Under the pieces are notes generated by a model that was not told the origin of the DNA, did no database searches, and worked only from the letters and a program-made list of their open reading frames with translations. Source: CAZNYN01 sp964577295 (GTDB lineage: Bacteria; Synergistota; Synergistia; Synergistales; Synergistaceae). Taken from it: a stretch of DNA of 24,101 nucleotides. Both the position numbers and the translations under genes were made by a program. Shown here one piece after another: positions 1-7,581 of the stretch (the first letter of the stretch is position 1; each line of letters opens with the position of its first letter). The stretch is taken from NCBI GenBank assembly GCA_964577295.1, contig CAZNYN010000027.1, forward strand, positions 1 through 24,101. Direction: 5' to 3'.

Positions 1-56
1 TACGTGAAGGCGGACGCACAGTCGGCGCAGGCGTCGTAACAGAGATTATCGATTAG
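1..56 (+). CDS. tuf: Elongation factor Tu, C-terminal end only (partial)
   Basis: The first 56 bases read in frame (codons from position 3) as the tail REGGRTVGAGVVTEIID followed by TAG. This is the very conserved C-terminus of bacterial EF-Tu, the GTPase that delivers aminoacyl-tRNA to the ribosome. Only the last 17 residues are present, at the end of domain III; the rest lies upstream of the window. The stop is 22 nt before rpsJ with only a ribosome-binding site between, so tuf and the S10 cluster are probably co-transcribed. Identification rests on this short tail plus its position directly upstream of rpsJ, which is a common location for tuf. Confidence 0.93.
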   Translation, partial: REGGRTVGAGVVTEIID

Positions 57-78
57 TACACCCCAGGAGGGGAATATT

Positions 79-384
79 TTGGCAAAAAAAATCCGCATAA
101 AACTTAAGGCATTCGACCACCGTGTGCTTGATGCTTCTGCAAGTCAGATAGCAGAAACAGCACAGCGTACAGGCGCCAGAGTGTCCGGTCCTGTCCCTCT
201 TCCGACAGAGATCAAAAAGTTCACAGTCCTCACGTCACCTCACGTTGACAAGGACGCGCGTGATCAGTTTGAAATTCGGACACATAAGCGTCTGATTGAC
301 ATAGTTGATCCGACCCAGAAGACAATGGAAGCTCTTATGGAGCTCAACCTGCCTTCAGGAGTCGATATACAGATTAAGCTTTAA
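79..384 (+). CDS. rpsJ: Ribosomal protein S10 (uS10)
   Basis: Small-subunit head protein, also the NusE antitermination partner in other bacteria. The 101-residue length is normal for the family, and the start MAKKIRIKLKAFDHRVLDAS and the RTHKRLIDIVDPTQKTMEAL segment are typical. The start codon is TTG at 79, chosen because the family begins with this sequence and an AGGAGGGG SD site at 65-72 sits 6 nt upstream. It follows tuf by 22 nt and precedes rplC by 28 nt. There is no room for a long S10 leader of the kind L4 binds in Escherichia coli, so any autoregulation must act elsewhere. Confidence 0.97.
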   Translation: MAKKIRIKLKAFDHRVLDASASQIAETAQRTGARVSGPVPLPTEIKKFTVLTSPHVDKDARDQFEIRTHKRLIDIVDPTQKTMEALMELNLPSGVDIQIKL

Positions 385-412
385 GGTTTAATCTGAAAGG
401 AGTGAAACGTTC

Positions 413-1039
413 ATGAGTATGGGGATTCTGGGCCGCAAGGTAGGGATGACCCAGGTCTTCGACGAAAACGGTAAGGCAGTGCCTGTAACAGTAATAGAGG
501 CAGGACCTTGCTCCATCGTTGAAATCCGGACACCTGAAAAAAACAGCTACAGCGCAGTACAGCTAGGCTTTGGAGAAGTCAAAGAGGCTAACGTAATAAA
601 GCCCATCAAAGGCTACTTCGATAAGCAGGGCGCTGCACCGAAGCGCTGGCTGAGGGAGTTCCGCGTGGATAACACCGCGGACTACCAGGTGGGACAGGAG
701 ATCACCGTTTCTCTGTTCCAGAATGGCGAAGTTGTTGACGTAATAGGCGTCAGCAAAGGTAAGGGAACTGCGGGCGTAATGAAGCGCCATGGCTTTGGCG
801 GAACACCGGCAAGCCACGGTCACTCGGTAACACACCGTCACCCCGGTTCTATCGGTTGCAGCAGCTATCCCGGCAAAGTTATAAAGGGCCGGAGAATGGC
901 GGGTCACATGGGAAGCGAGCGCGTCACGACAAAGAATCTTTCAGTCTTTGCCATTGACGAGGAGAACAACCTTATATTGATAAAAGGTTCAGTACCCGGC
1001 GCACGCGACAGCCTTGTTATGATCCGCAAAACAGCGTAA
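413..1039 (+). CDS. rplC: Ribosomal protein L3 (uL3)
   Basis: Early-assembly large-subunit protein whose central loop reaches the peptidyl transferase centre. It is 208 residues long and starts MSMGILGRKVGMTQVF, a typical short bacterial form. The central loop HRHPGSIGCSSYPGKVIKGR is recognisable. Neither glutamine of the corresponding E. coli segment (IGQNQTPGK) is present, so methylation of L3 by PrmB as in E. coli is not expected; the Cys at that spot is uncommon. The ATG at 413 follows an AAGGAGTG SD site. The gene lies between rpsJ and rplD in standard S10-operon order. Confidence 0.98.
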   Translation: MSMGILGRKVGMTQVFDENGKAVPVTVIEAGPCSIVEIRTPEKNSYSAVQLGFGEVKEANVIKPIKGYFDKQGAAPKRWLREFRVDNTADYQVGQEITVSLFQNGEVVDVIGVSKGKGTAGVMKRHGFGGTPASHGHSVTHRHPGSIGCSSYPGKVIKGRRMAGHMGSERVTTKNLSVFAIDEENNLILIKGSVPGARDSLVMIRKTA

Positions 1040-1056
1040 TAGGGAGGCAGAAGACT

Positions 1057-1680
1057 ATGCCTATAGTAAAAGAAGTTAATTTCAAAGGCGAGGTTATCGG
1101 TCAGCTTGAACTTTCCGAGGCCGTCTTCGGAGCCCCTGTCCACGTGCCGGCCATGCATCAGGTTGTGGTTGCGCATTTGGCTAACTGCCGTGTTGGAACA
1201 CATAACACAAAAGACCGCGGAGATGTTCGCGGCGGCGGTAAGAAGCCCTGGAGACAGAAACATACAGGTCGTGCCCGTGCGGGAAGCTCACGCTCTCCTC
1301 TGTGGGTCGGCGGCGGTGTCGCACATGGTCCGCATCCGAGGGATTATCACCAGAAGGTCAACAAAAAAGTTCGCCGCATAGCACTTCGCAGCGCTCTGAC
1401 CCTGAAGGTGCAGGAAGAGAACATGCTTGTTGTCAACAGCTTTGATGTGACAGCACCGAAGACAAAGATTATGCTTGACTTCCTTGCTGCCGTTCAGACA
1501 GGCAAGAAGCCGCTTCTCGTGCTTCACGAGACAAACATGGCAGTGGTTAAATCAACTGCGAATATTCCGTCAGCGGATGTTCTTCATGTTGACAGCGTCA
1601 ACGTTTATGACCTTCTTAACCACGATCAGCTGATTGCAACTCCTGAGGCTGTTAAAAAGCTCGAGGAGGTGTTCGGTTAA
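1057..1680 (+). CDS. rplD: Ribosomal protein L4 (uL4)
   Basis: Large-subunit protein lining the nascent-chain exit tunnel. It is 207 residues long. The basic extended loop is clear around residues 45-95, with GTHNTKDRGDVRGGGKKPWR and then QKHTGRARAGSSRSPLWVGG. This loop forms part of the tunnel constriction where macrolide-resistance changes occur in other bacteria. In E. coli L4 also represses its own operon; no leader target for that is visible here. The stop TAA overlaps the rplW start by one base (TAATG), implying translational coupling. The SD site AGGGAGG lies just before the ATG. Confidence 0.98.
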   Translation: MPIVKEVNFKGEVIGQLELSEAVFGAPVHVPAMHQVVVAHLANCRVGTHNTKDRGDVRGGGKKPWRQKHTGRARAGSSRSPLWVGGGVAHGPHPRDYHQKVNKKVRRIALRSALTLKVQEENMLVVNSFDVTAPKTKIMLDFLAAVQTGKKPLLVLHETNMAVVKSTANIPSADVLHVDSVNVYDLLNHDQLIATPEAVKKLEEVFG

Positions 1681-1976
1681 TGAACGCAGTATCGCATGAT
1701 ATAATTGTCCGTCCCGTTATCACGGAAAAGACAAGCCGTTTGATGGAGCTCGGACAGTACACATTTGAAGTCCTTCCCAAAGCCAACAAGATTGAAATTC
1801 GTAAGGCAGTGGAAGAAGTTTTCAGTGTAAAGGTTGTCAGAGTCAATACGATCCAGGTCCGTTCCAAACCGAAGCGGATGGGTGCCTTTTTGGGTCGTTC
1901 ACGCTCCTGGAAGAAAGCCGTCGTAACACTCGCCGCAGGCGAAAAGATAGCATTCTTCGAGGGCGCAAGCGCCTAG
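1680..1976 (+). CDS. rplW: Ribosomal protein L23 (uL23)
   Basis: Tunnel-exit protein that docks trigger factor and the signal recognition particle in known bacteria. It is 98 residues long, close to the family norm, with the usual N-terminal segment DIIVRPVITEKTSRLMELGQ and the central NKIEIRKAVEEVFSVKVVRVNT. The ATG overlaps the rplD stop by one nucleotide, and the SD is inside the end of rplD (GAGGAGGTG). The segment between strands, KPKRMGAFLGRSRSWKKAVV, matches the short eubacterial type. Confidence 0.97.
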   Translation: MNAVSHDIIVRPVITEKTSRLMELGQYTFEVLPKANKIEIRKAVEEVFSVKVVRVNTIQVRSKPKRMGAFLGRSRSWKKAVVTLAAGEKIAFFEGASA

Positions 1977-1996
1977 GCAGAAAGGGGTAAACCTCA

Positions 1997-2821
1997 ATGG
2001 GAATTAAGAAATTTCGTCCCACAACACCCAGCCGCCGCCACATGGCAACGCCTGATTATTCCGAAATAACAAAGGCGAAGCCGGAGCGGAGTCTGGTTGT
2101 AGCACTGAGCCAGTCAGCGGGACGCAACAACAACGGTCGTGTCACGATGCGCCATCGCGGCGGACGCGGCAGAATAAAGTACCGTATAGTAGATTTTAAG
2201 CGCAATAAGTTTGATGTGCCGGGCAAGGTTGTAGCCATAGAGTACGATCCTAACCGCTCAGCTCGTATTGCTCTTATTTCTTACCTTGACGGTGAGAAGC
2301 GTTACATACTTGCACCTGTAGGACTTAACGTCGGCGATTCAGTCTTCGCCGGAGCGAAGTCAGACATCCGTCCGGGAAACGCCCTTAAGCTTAAGGACAT
2401 CCCCGTCGGTACGGTCATTCACAACATAGAGCTCGAACCGGGACGCGGCGGAGTACTTGTACGTTCAGCCGGAGTATCGGCGCAGCTTATGGCAAAAGAA
2501 GGCAAATACGCATTCGTTCGCATGCCGAGCGGAGAGCTCAGACTTGTACTTCTTGAGTGCATGGCGTCTATCGGTCAGGTAGGCAACGAAGAGCATGAGA
2601 ACGTTGTGTTCGGTAAGGCCGGCAGAACGCGTTGGCTTGGAATTCGCCCGCATATCCGCGGTATGATCCAGAACCCTGTCGACCATCCGATGGGCGGTGG
2701 CGAAGGCAAGAGTAAGTCGCACAAGCACCCGGTCTCACCGTGGGGTACTCCGGCAAAGGGTTACCGTACACGCAAGCGTAAGCCTTCGGACAAGTTCATC
2801 GTCCGTCGCCGCAAAAAGTAG
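1997..2821 (+). CDS. rplB: Ribosomal protein L2 (uL2)
   Basis: Core 23S rRNA-binding protein needed for subunit joining and peptidyl transferase assembly. It is 274 residues long, full length. Conserved blocks are MGIKKFRPTTPSRRH at the start, GRVTMRHRGGRGRIKYRIVDFKR (residues about 48-70), and the C-terminal NPVDHPMGGGEG. The Asp-His pair that matches E. coli D228/H229 is kept, while the second His of the usual DHPHGGGEG is Met, a substitution I recall from other phyla. The lysine/arginine-rich tail ends FIVRRRKK. The gap of 20 nt after rplW contains an AGAAAGGGG SD. Confidence 0.98.
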   Translation: MGIKKFRPTTPSRRHMATPDYSEITKAKPERSLVVALSQSAGRNNNGRVTMRHRGGRGRIKYRIVDFKRNKFDVPGKVVAIEYDPNRSARIALISYLDGEKRYILAPVGLNVGDSVFAGAKSDIRPGNALKLKDIPVGTVIHNIELEPGRGGVLVRSAGVSAQLMAKEGKYAFVRMPSGELRLVLLECMASIGQVGNEEHENVVFGKAGRTRWLGIRPHIRGMIQNPVDHPMGGGEGKSKSHKHPVSPWGTPAKGYRTRKRKPSDKFIVRRRKK

Positions 2822-2846
2822 CCCGGGTTTCTAGGAGGGAATATAG

Positions 2847-3131
2847 ATGGCTCGTTCACTAAAAAAAGGACCTTACGTAGATGCGAAGCTTCTCCGCAGG
2901 GTTGAGGACATGAACGATTCAGGGAAGAAAATCGTGATAAAGAGCTGGGCACGCCGTTCCAGCATCACCCCTGAAATGGTCGGACACACAATAGCAGTAC
3001 ACAACGGCCGCATTCATGTACCGGTTTACATCAGCGATAATATGATCGGACACAAGCTCGGCGAGTTTGCACCGACCCGTAAGTTCGGCGGACACGCCGG
3101 ACAGGAACGCTCCACGAAAGTTAAGAAGTAG
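2847..3131 (+). CDS. rpsS: Ribosomal protein S19 (uS19)
   Basis: Small-subunit head protein near the A-site finger that pairs with S13. It is 94 residues long, with the invariant beginning MARSLKKGPYVDAKLLRRVE and the block KSWARRSSITPEMVGHTIAVHNGR, then GHKLGEFAPTRKFGGHAG. ATG is at 2847 with a TAGGAGGG SD site 8-10 nt upstream. Order rplB-rpsS-rplV is standard. Confidence 0.98.
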   Translation: MARSLKKGPYVDAKLLRRVEDMNDSGKKIVIKSWARRSSITPEMVGHTIAVHNGRIHVPVYISDNMIGHKLGEFAPTRKFGGHAGQERSTKVKK

Positions 3132-3143
3132 GAGGAGTAGGGT

Positions 3144-3476
3144 ATGGATGTAAAAGCATCGGCTCAGCAGGTCCGTATCTCTGCTACAAAGGTTCGCCAG
3201 GTATTGGCACTTGTAAGAGGCAAAAAAGCGTCAGATGCGCTTCTTGTGCTTCACTACACACCCAACAAGGGTGCTCGCTATGTCGAAAAAGTTCTCAAGA
3301 GCGCTGTCGCAAATGCAGAGCACAACTTCGGACTTGACATGGACAAGCTTGTTGTCAAAGAAGTAATGGCGGATCAGGGAAGTTATATGAAGCGCTTCCG
3401 TCCTGTTTCAATGGGACGCGCGCACGCGTTCAGACACCATACGTGCCACATTTCCGTGGTCGTAGGTGAGAAGTAA
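3144..3476 (+). CDS. rplV: Ribosomal protein L22 (uL22)
   Basis: Large-subunit protein with a beta-hairpin that lines the exit tunnel. It is 110 residues long, normal size. The globular part carries VRISATKVRQVLALVRGKKA (about residues 10-29) and the hairpin MKRFRPVSMGRAHAFRHHTC near residues 82-101. The stretch usually seen as RPRAKGRA is here RPVSMGRAHAFRHH; the hairpin is a site of macrolide-resistance changes elsewhere, so the variation may matter for antibiotic contact. The gap to rpsS is 12 nt with an AGGAGGAG SD overlapping the rpsS stop. Confidence 0.97.
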   Translation: MDVKASAQQVRISATKVRQVLALVRGKKASDALLVLHYTPNKGARYVEKVLKSAVANAEHNFGLDMDKLVVKEVMADQGSYMKRFRPVSMGRAHAFRHHTCHISVVVGEK

Positions 3477-3490
3477 GGAGGGGTGAGACT

Positions 3491-4162
3491 GTGGGTCAGA
3501 AAGTTCACCCGGTAGGTTACAGGCTTGGCGTTATCTACGATTGGGAATCCCGTTGGTATGCAGACGGCAAGAAATATGCCAAATATCTGCACAATGACCT
3601 CGAGCTCAGAGCGTGGATAAGCAAACGCTGGGCAAGCGCAGGTGTAAGCCGCGTGGAAATAGAGCGTATAGGTAATGTTATGCGTTTCACTGTTTGGACC
3701 GCCCGGCCTGGTGTCGTAATTGGCAAGCAGGGTGCGGAGATTCAGGCAGTTCGCGAAGAACTCCAGGCAATGACCGGCAACCGGGTCATGATAAACATTC
3801 AGGAAATGAAGAACCCCGATGTCGAAGCACAGGTAGTCGCAGAGGGCGTCGCTTCATCACTGGAGCGCAGAATCAGCTTCCGCCGCGCAATGAAACAGTC
3901 TATCTTCCGTGCCATGAAATCAGGCGCGAAGGGTATAAAGATTCAGTGCGCAGGCCGTCTCGGCGGTGCGGAAATTGCACGTACGGAGTGGTATCTTGAG
4001 GGGCAGCTTCCCCTTTCAACTTTGAGAGCTGATATCGACTACGGCTTTGCCGAGGCTCACACAATATACGGTGTAATCGGAATCAAAGTTTGGATATACA
4101 AGGGAGAAGTAATGGAGCGCAAGCCGATAGAAATTGCTTCTGCCAGTAAGGAGAGGGGGTAA
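3491..4162 (+). CDS. rpsC: Ribosomal protein S3 (uS3)
   Basis: Head protein at the mRNA entry channel, where S3/S4/S5 act in mRNA unwinding. It is 223 residues long and begins GQKVHPVGYRLGVIYDWESR after a GTG start at 3491. A KH-type RNA-binding domain is indicated by ARPGVVIGKQGAEIQAVREE (GxxG = GKQG). The C-terminal half holds GAKGIKIQCAGRLGGAEIAR and the ADIDYGFAEAHTIYGVIGIKVWIYKGE block. SD AAGGAGGGG is directly upstream. The downstream rplP starts 6 nt after the stop, with its SD within the rpsC end. Confidence 0.98.
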   Translation: MGQKVHPVGYRLGVIYDWESRWYADGKKYAKYLHNDLELRAWISKRWASAGVSRVEIERIGNVMRFTVWTARPGVVIGKQGAEIQAVREELQAMTGNRVMINIQEMKNPDVEAQVVAEGVASSLERRISFRRAMKQSIFRAMKSGAKGIKIQCAGRLGGAEIARTEWYLEGQLPLSTLRADIDYGFAEAHTIYGVIGIKVWIYKGEVMERKPIEIASASKERG

Positions 4163-4168
4163 CATCTG

Positions 4169-4588
4169 ATGCTTTCTCCAAAAAGAGTAAAATATCGTAA
4201 GCCCCATTTGACACCTCTCCGTGGCTACGCAAAAGGCGCAGTAAAGGTAGATTTCGGTGAATATGGTCTTCAGGCTTGTGAAAATGGCTGGATTACAGCC
4301 CGTCAGATTGAAGCGGTTCGTGTAGCAATCAGCCGTAAGATGAAAAAAGGCGGAAAAATCTGGATAAGAATCTTCCCGGATCGCCCCGTGACGGAGAAGC
4401 CGCTTGAAACTCGTATGGGTAAGGGAAAAGGAAACGTCGAATACTGGACCGCAGCCGTAAAGCGCGGCCGTGTTATGTTCGAAATCGCAGGTGTGCCTCG
4501 TGAGATAGCAGAAGATGCTTTCCGCACAGCATCCTTCAAACTGCCCATCAAGGTAAAAATGTTAGCCCGAGAGGGAGCAGGTGAATAG
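4169..4588 (+). CDS. rplP: Ribosomal protein L16 (uL16)
   Basis: Large-subunit protein at the base of the A-site tRNA cleft, incorporated late in assembly. It is 139 residues long, starting MLSPKRVKYRKPHLTPLRGYA, a typical bacterial L16 beginning. The central motif KIWIRIFPDRPVTEKPLETRMGKGKG (about residues 65-90) is diagnostic. The basic residues around KPLETRMGKGKGNVEYW face the peptidyl transferase region in solved ribosomes. The stop is 1 nt before the rpmC ATG chosen here. Confidence 0.98.
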   Translation: MLSPKRVKYRKPHLTPLRGYAKGAVKVDFGEYGLQACENGWITARQIEAVRVAISRKMKKGGKIWIRIFPDRPVTEKPLETRMGKGKGNVEYWTAAVKRGRVMFEIAGVPREIAEDAFRTASFKLPIKVKMLAREGAGE

Positions 4589-4589
4589 T

Positions 4590-4805
4590 ATGGATCCCAA
4601 GGAACTTCGAGATCTCAGCATATCTGAGCTTAAAGACAAACACAAGCAGTTTAAGGAAGAGCTTTTCAACCTCCGTTTCCAGAATGCAATCGGACAGTTG
4701 AACAACTCAGGCCGTATTAAAGAGGTCAAAAAGACAATAGCCCGCGTTCTTACTGTTATCACAGAAAAAGAGATGGGCATTGAGCGTGCAGGAGCTAGGG
4801 GGTAG
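4590..4805 (+). CDS. rpmC: Ribosomal protein L29 (uL29)
   Basis: Small two-helix protein at the tunnel exit next to L23. From the ATG at 4590 it has 71 residues, MDPKELRDLSISELKDKHKQ and then FKEELFNLRFQNAIGQLNNSGRIKEVKKTIARVLTV, matching the family along its length. A GTG at 4581 in the same frame would add three residues (MNS) and overlap rplP; the ATG is preferred because L29 proteins normally begin at the residue before the (K/D)xxELR motif and an AGGTGA element lies 6 nt upstream. The C-terminus IEKEMGIERAGARG-like tail is slightly longer than in E. coli. Confidence 0.95.
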   Translation: MDPKELRDLSISELKDKHKQFKEELFNLRFQNAIGQLNNSGRIKEVKKTIARVLTVITEKEMGIERAGARG

Positions 4806-4811
4806 CCGGCG

Positions 4812-5108
4812 ATGGAAGAACGTAAAGCACATCGGAAACTTCGTACCGGCATAGTAGTGAGCGATAAAATGGAAAAGACAATCGTCGTCCGTCTTGATCG
4901 CATGGCAAAACACTCACTATACGGCAAACCGGTTCTCCGGTCCAAGAAATTCATGGTTCACGACGCTGAGAACACATGCCGCATCGGCGACAAAGTTCTC
5001 ATCGGAGAGACCCGTCCTCTCAGCGCCAACAAGTGCTGGGAAGTAATGGAAATAATTGAGAGAGCGCCTATCCTCGGTGCAGCTCCTCTTGATGAGGAGG
5101 ATGCGTAA
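4812..5108 (+). CDS. rpsQ: Ribosomal protein S17 (uS17)
   Basis: Primary 16S rRNA-binding protein with an OB fold. It is 98 residues long. Conserved blocks are HRKLRTGIVVSDKMEKTIVV and HSLYGKPVLRSKKFMVHDAENTCRIGDKVLIGETRPLSANKCWEV. It carries a longer acidic C-terminal tail (residues about 87-98, ending LDEEDA) than the roughly 84-residue E. coli protein. The SD (TAGGGGG) overlaps the rpmC stop. The rplN start is only 2 nt after the stop, with a GAGGAGG SD inside the tail codons, so the acidic tail codons double as the next gene's ribosome-binding site. Confidence 0.97.
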   Translation: MEERKAHRKLRTGIVVSDKMEKTIVVRLDRMAKHSLYGKPVLRSKKFMVHDAENTCRIGDKVLIGETRPLSANKCWEVMEIIERAPILGAAPLDEEDA

Positions 5109-5110
5109 GT

Positions 5111-5479
5111 ATGATACAGCTGCGTACAGTTCTTAACGTAGCCGATAATTCCGGCGCAAGAAAAATCCTCTGCATCCAGGTTAAGGGCGGAAGCTTTCAC
5201 AAAGTAGGCACAGTCGGTGATGTCATCGTAGGAGCGGTTCGTGAGGCTTCTCCGAACGGAAACATCAAAAAAGGTGACGTCGTAAAGGCTGTTATCGTTA
5301 GGACAAAGAAGGAAATTCGCCGTAAGGACGGTTCCTATGTTCGTTTTGATGATAACGCTGCAGTCATCATTGACGGCAACGGTGATCCCAAAGGAACACG
5401 TATCTTTGGTCCTGTAGCCCGGGAATTGAGAGAGAAAAAGTACATGCGTATAGTATCTCTCGCACCCGAAGTTGTGTAG
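5111..5479 (+). CDS. rplN: Ribosomal protein L14 (uL14)
   Basis: Conserved large-subunit protein at the intersubunit bridge with 16S rRNA and the target of the silencing factor RsfS in other bacteria. It is 122 residues long, exactly the usual length, starting MIQLRTVLNVADNSGARKIL. Further blocks are KGDVVKAVIVRTKKEIRRKDGSYVRFDDNAAVII and GTRIFGPVARELREKKYMRIVSLAPEVV. The ATG at 5111 follows the rpsQ stop by 2 nt. Confidence 0.98.
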   Translation: MIQLRTVLNVADNSGARKILCIQVKGGSFHKVGTVGDVIVGAVREASPNGNIKKGDVVKAVIVRTKKEIRRKDGSYVRFDDNAAVIIDGNGDPKGTRIFGPVARELREKKYMRIVSLAPEVV

Positions 5480-5491
5480 GGGGTACTGGTC

Positions 5492-5818
5492 ATGTCCAAA
5501 ATGAGAATTAAAAAGGGTGACCGCGTTCGTGTTCTTTCCGGCAAAGACGCCGGCAAAGAAGGCAAGGTTCTTCGTAAGGATGTTCAGAAGGATACAATAG
5601 TCATCGAAAACGTAAACATGGTGACAAAAAGTGTCCGTCCCAACCAGAAGGATCCCCGCGGCGGACTCGTCAAGAAGGAAGCGGCAATGCCCGCATGCAA
5701 AGTCATGCTTGTCTGCCCTTCATGCGGTAAAGCCACTCGCGTAAGCCGTGCGTTTCTTGACAGCGGCAAGAAAGTCCGTATCTGCAAACAGTGCGGCGAA
5801 ATCATCGATAAGGTTTAG
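5492..5818 (+). CDS. rplX: Ribosomal protein L24 (uL24), with zinc-ribbon cysteines
   Basis: Assembly initiator protein of the large subunit with an N-terminal KOW motif (KKGDRVRVLSGKDAGKEGKV, residues 7-26). It is 108 residues long. The C-terminal part has four cysteines, C75 and C78 (CPSC) and C98 and C101 (CKQC), spaced like a zinc ribbon. Many bacteria have such a C+ form, while E. coli L24 lacks the cysteines. The usual basic bridge RPNQKDPRGGLVKKEAAM is present. ATG is at 5492, 12 nt after rplN, following a TAGGGGG SD. Confidence 0.97.
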   Translation: MSKMRIKKGDRVRVLSGKDAGKEGKVLRKDVQKDTIVIENVNMVTKSVRPNQKDPRGGLVKKEAAMPACKVMLVCPSCGKATRVSRAFLDSGKKVRICKQCGEIIDKV

Positions 5819-5830
5819 GGAGGGACTCAT

Positions 5831-6373
5831 ATGACTCCGCGTCTTTTGACAAAGTACACTGCCGACATTGCCCCCCGTTTGAAGGAGCAATTCCAGTACA
5901 AGAACGTCATGGAGATTCCCCGTCTGACTAAAGTCGTAATCAACATTGGCGTCAACGAAGCGAAGCTTGACCAGAAATACATGGATGCTTCCATCAATGA
6001 GCTTACGATTATTTCGGGACAGAAACCCATGATGAAGCGCGCAAAGAAATCCATCGCCGGATTTAAAGTCCGCGAAGGAATGCCTGTCGCCTGCTGCGTG
6101 ACACTCAGAGGCCCCAGAATGTGGGAATTTGTTGATCGCCTTGTAAGCATCGCGCTTCCCCGTATCAAGGACTTCCAGGGAATTTCCAAGAGAGGCTTTG
6201 ACGGCAGAGGAAACTACAACCTCGGTCTCAAGGAACAGCTTCTCTTCCCTGAAATTGATTACGATAAGGTCATTCGCCAGCGCGGTATGAACATAACATT
6301 TGTTACCACCGCAAAAGCGGATGAGGAAGCCCAGGCTCTGTTGGCCGAACTGGGCATGCCCTTCGCCCACTAG
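5831..6373 (+). CDS. rplE: Ribosomal protein L5 (uL5)
   Basis: 5S rRNA-binding protein of the central protuberance that contacts P-site tRNA. It is 180 residues long, normal. Recognisable blocks are NVMEIPRLTKVVINIGVNEA, GQKPMMKRAKKSIAGFKVREGMPV and RIKDFQGISKRGFDGRGNYN, followed by LGLKEQLLFPEI near residues 130-145. The ATG at 5831 follows TAGGGAGGGA, an SD overlapping the rplX stop. Confidence 0.98.
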   Translation: MTPRLLTKYTADIAPRLKEQFQYKNVMEIPRLTKVVINIGVNEAKLDQKYMDASINELTIISGQKPMMKRAKKSIAGFKVREGMPVACCVTLRGPRMWEFVDRLVSIALPRIKDFQGISKRGFDGRGNYNLGLKEQLLFPEIDYDKVIRQRGMNITFVTTAKADEEAQALLAELGMPFAH

Positions 6374-6387
6374 GAAGGAGTACTGTC

Positions 6388-6573
6388 ATGGCCCGAAAAA
6401 GCATGGAGAACAAGGCTCAGATGGAGCCCAAGTTCAAGGTTAGAAAATACAATCGTTGCCCCATTTGCGGTCGCCCTCACGGGTATATGCGCAAATTTGA
6501 TATGTGCCGCTGCTGCTTCCGCAAACTTGCACGCGAGGGTAGAATCCCTGGCGTTGTCAAGTCTAGCTGGTAG
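6388..6573 (+). CDS. rpsZ: Ribosomal protein S14, short zinc-binding type (uS14)
   Basis: Small-subunit head protein next to S3 and S10. This is the 61-residue zinc form rather than the roughly 100-residue cysteine-free form. Ligand cysteines are C24, C27, C40 and C43 (CPIC...CRCC), and the protein ends in the family-typical IPGVVKSSW. A fifth cysteine (C42) lies within the second pair. SD AAGGAG precedes the ATG. A 30-nt gap follows before rpsH, one of the larger spacings in the spc part. Confidence 0.97.
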   Translation: MARKSMENKAQMEPKFKVRKYNRCPICGRPHGYMRKFDMCRCCFRKLAREGRIPGVVKSSW

Positions 6574-6603
6574 GCACGTGGGCATGGAAGGGAGGATCCT
6601 TTA

Positions 6604-7008
6604 ATGCATATTACCGATCCTGTCGCGGATATGCTCACACGCATTAGAAATGCGAATGTTGTCTACCACGAAATGGTTGACATGCCTCTTAGCAAGATGC
6701 GCCTAGAGATGGCGCGTATCCTCAAAGAGGAAGGCTATATCCGTAACTACAAAACAATTAATGACGCCAAACAGCCTATGCCTATACTTAGGCTGACAAT
6801 GAATTACGGCCCTGCAAAAGAGCGCGTAATCCAGGGGCTTCGTAGGATCAGCAAGCCCGGACGTCGTATCTACGCGACAAAAGACGAAGTCCCCAAAGTA
6901 ATGGGCGGACTCGGTATCGCGATGATCTCAACATCAGCAGGACTCATGACCGATGCGGAAGCGCGCAAGCGCGGCCTCGGCGGCGAAGTAGTCTGCTATG
7001 TATGGTAA
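6604..7008 (+). CDS. rpsH: Ribosomal protein S8 (uS8)
   Basis: 16S rRNA-binding protein, also the spc-operon repressor in E. coli. It is 134 residues long, starting MHITDPVADMLTRIRNANVV. The C-terminal rRNA-binding block is seen as GGLGIAMISTSAGLMTDAEA and then RKRGLGGEVVCYVW. The ATG at 6604 follows a GGGAGGATC SD. I did not recognise the E. coli-type S8 target at the rplE start, so autoregulation by S8 is not supported by what I can see. Confidence 0.98.
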   Translation: MHITDPVADMLTRIRNANVVYHEMVDMPLSKMRLEMARILKEEGYIRNYKTINDAKQPMPILRLTMNYGPAKERVIQGLRRISKPGRRIYATKDEVPKVMGGLGIAMISTSAGLMTDAEARKRGLGGEVVCYVW

Positions 7009-7022
7009 TGGGGGTGGCATAG

Positions 7023-7565
7023 ATGTCTAGAATAGGACGCAAATCGATTGCCCTTCCCAAGGGAGTCGAGTTCAAAATCGATGGCAAACATGTCTCCGTC
7101 AAGGGGCCGAAAGGCACTCTTGAGATGGATATTATGCCCCAGATCGACGCAGTACTTGAAGACGGTCAGATTATCGTAAAGCGCCAGAGTGAGATTAAAG
7201 CTGTCCGTGCCGCACACGGCATGACACGCGCTCTTATCAACAACATGGTAGTAGGCGTAACAGAGGGCTTCCAGAAAGTTCTCGAAATCGTCGGAGTCGG
7301 TTACCGTGCTCAGATGCAGGGCAAAAATCTTGTTCTCAGCCTCGGTTTCTCTCATCCTGTCGAAGTCATCCCCCCCGCGGGAATCGAATTCGCATGCGAG
7401 AGCCCGATTAAAATAGTTGTTCGCGGCATTGACAGACAGATTGTCGGTCAGGTTGCTTCGAACATCCGCGAATATCGTCCGCCCGAACCCTACAAGGGCA
7501 AGGGAATCAGATATTCCGGCGAATACGTAATACGCAAGGCCGGTAAGGCCGGCGCCAAGAAGTAA
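7023..7565 (+). CDS. rplF: Ribosomal protein L6 (uL6)
   Basis: Large-subunit protein near the factor-binding site, made of two repeated alpha/beta domains. It is 180 residues long, beginning MSRIGRKSIALPKGVEFKID. The signature YRAQMQGKNLVLSLGFSHPV is in the middle, and the C-terminal block IREYRPPEPYKGKGIRYSGE (about residues 153-172) is diagnostic. The ATG at 7023 follows rpsH by 14 nt with a GGGGGTGG element upstream. Confidence 0.98.
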   Translation: MSRIGRKSIALPKGVEFKIDGKHVSVKGPKGTLEMDIMPQIDAVLEDGQIIVKRQSEIKAVRAAHGMTRALINNMVVGVTEGFQKVLEIVGVGYRAQMQGKNLVLSLGFSHPVEVIPPAGIEFACESPIKIVVRGIDRQIVGQVASNIREYRPPEPYKGKGIRYSGEYVIRKAGKAGAKK

Positions 7566-7581
7566 GGCGAGGTGAAGGACG

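Noticed and set aside
5720..6370. 216-codon open frame on the minus strand over rplX/rplE
   Set aside because: It is fully antisense to two certain ribosomal genes; its product matches nothing I recognise, and such frames are common opposite GC-balanced coding sequence.
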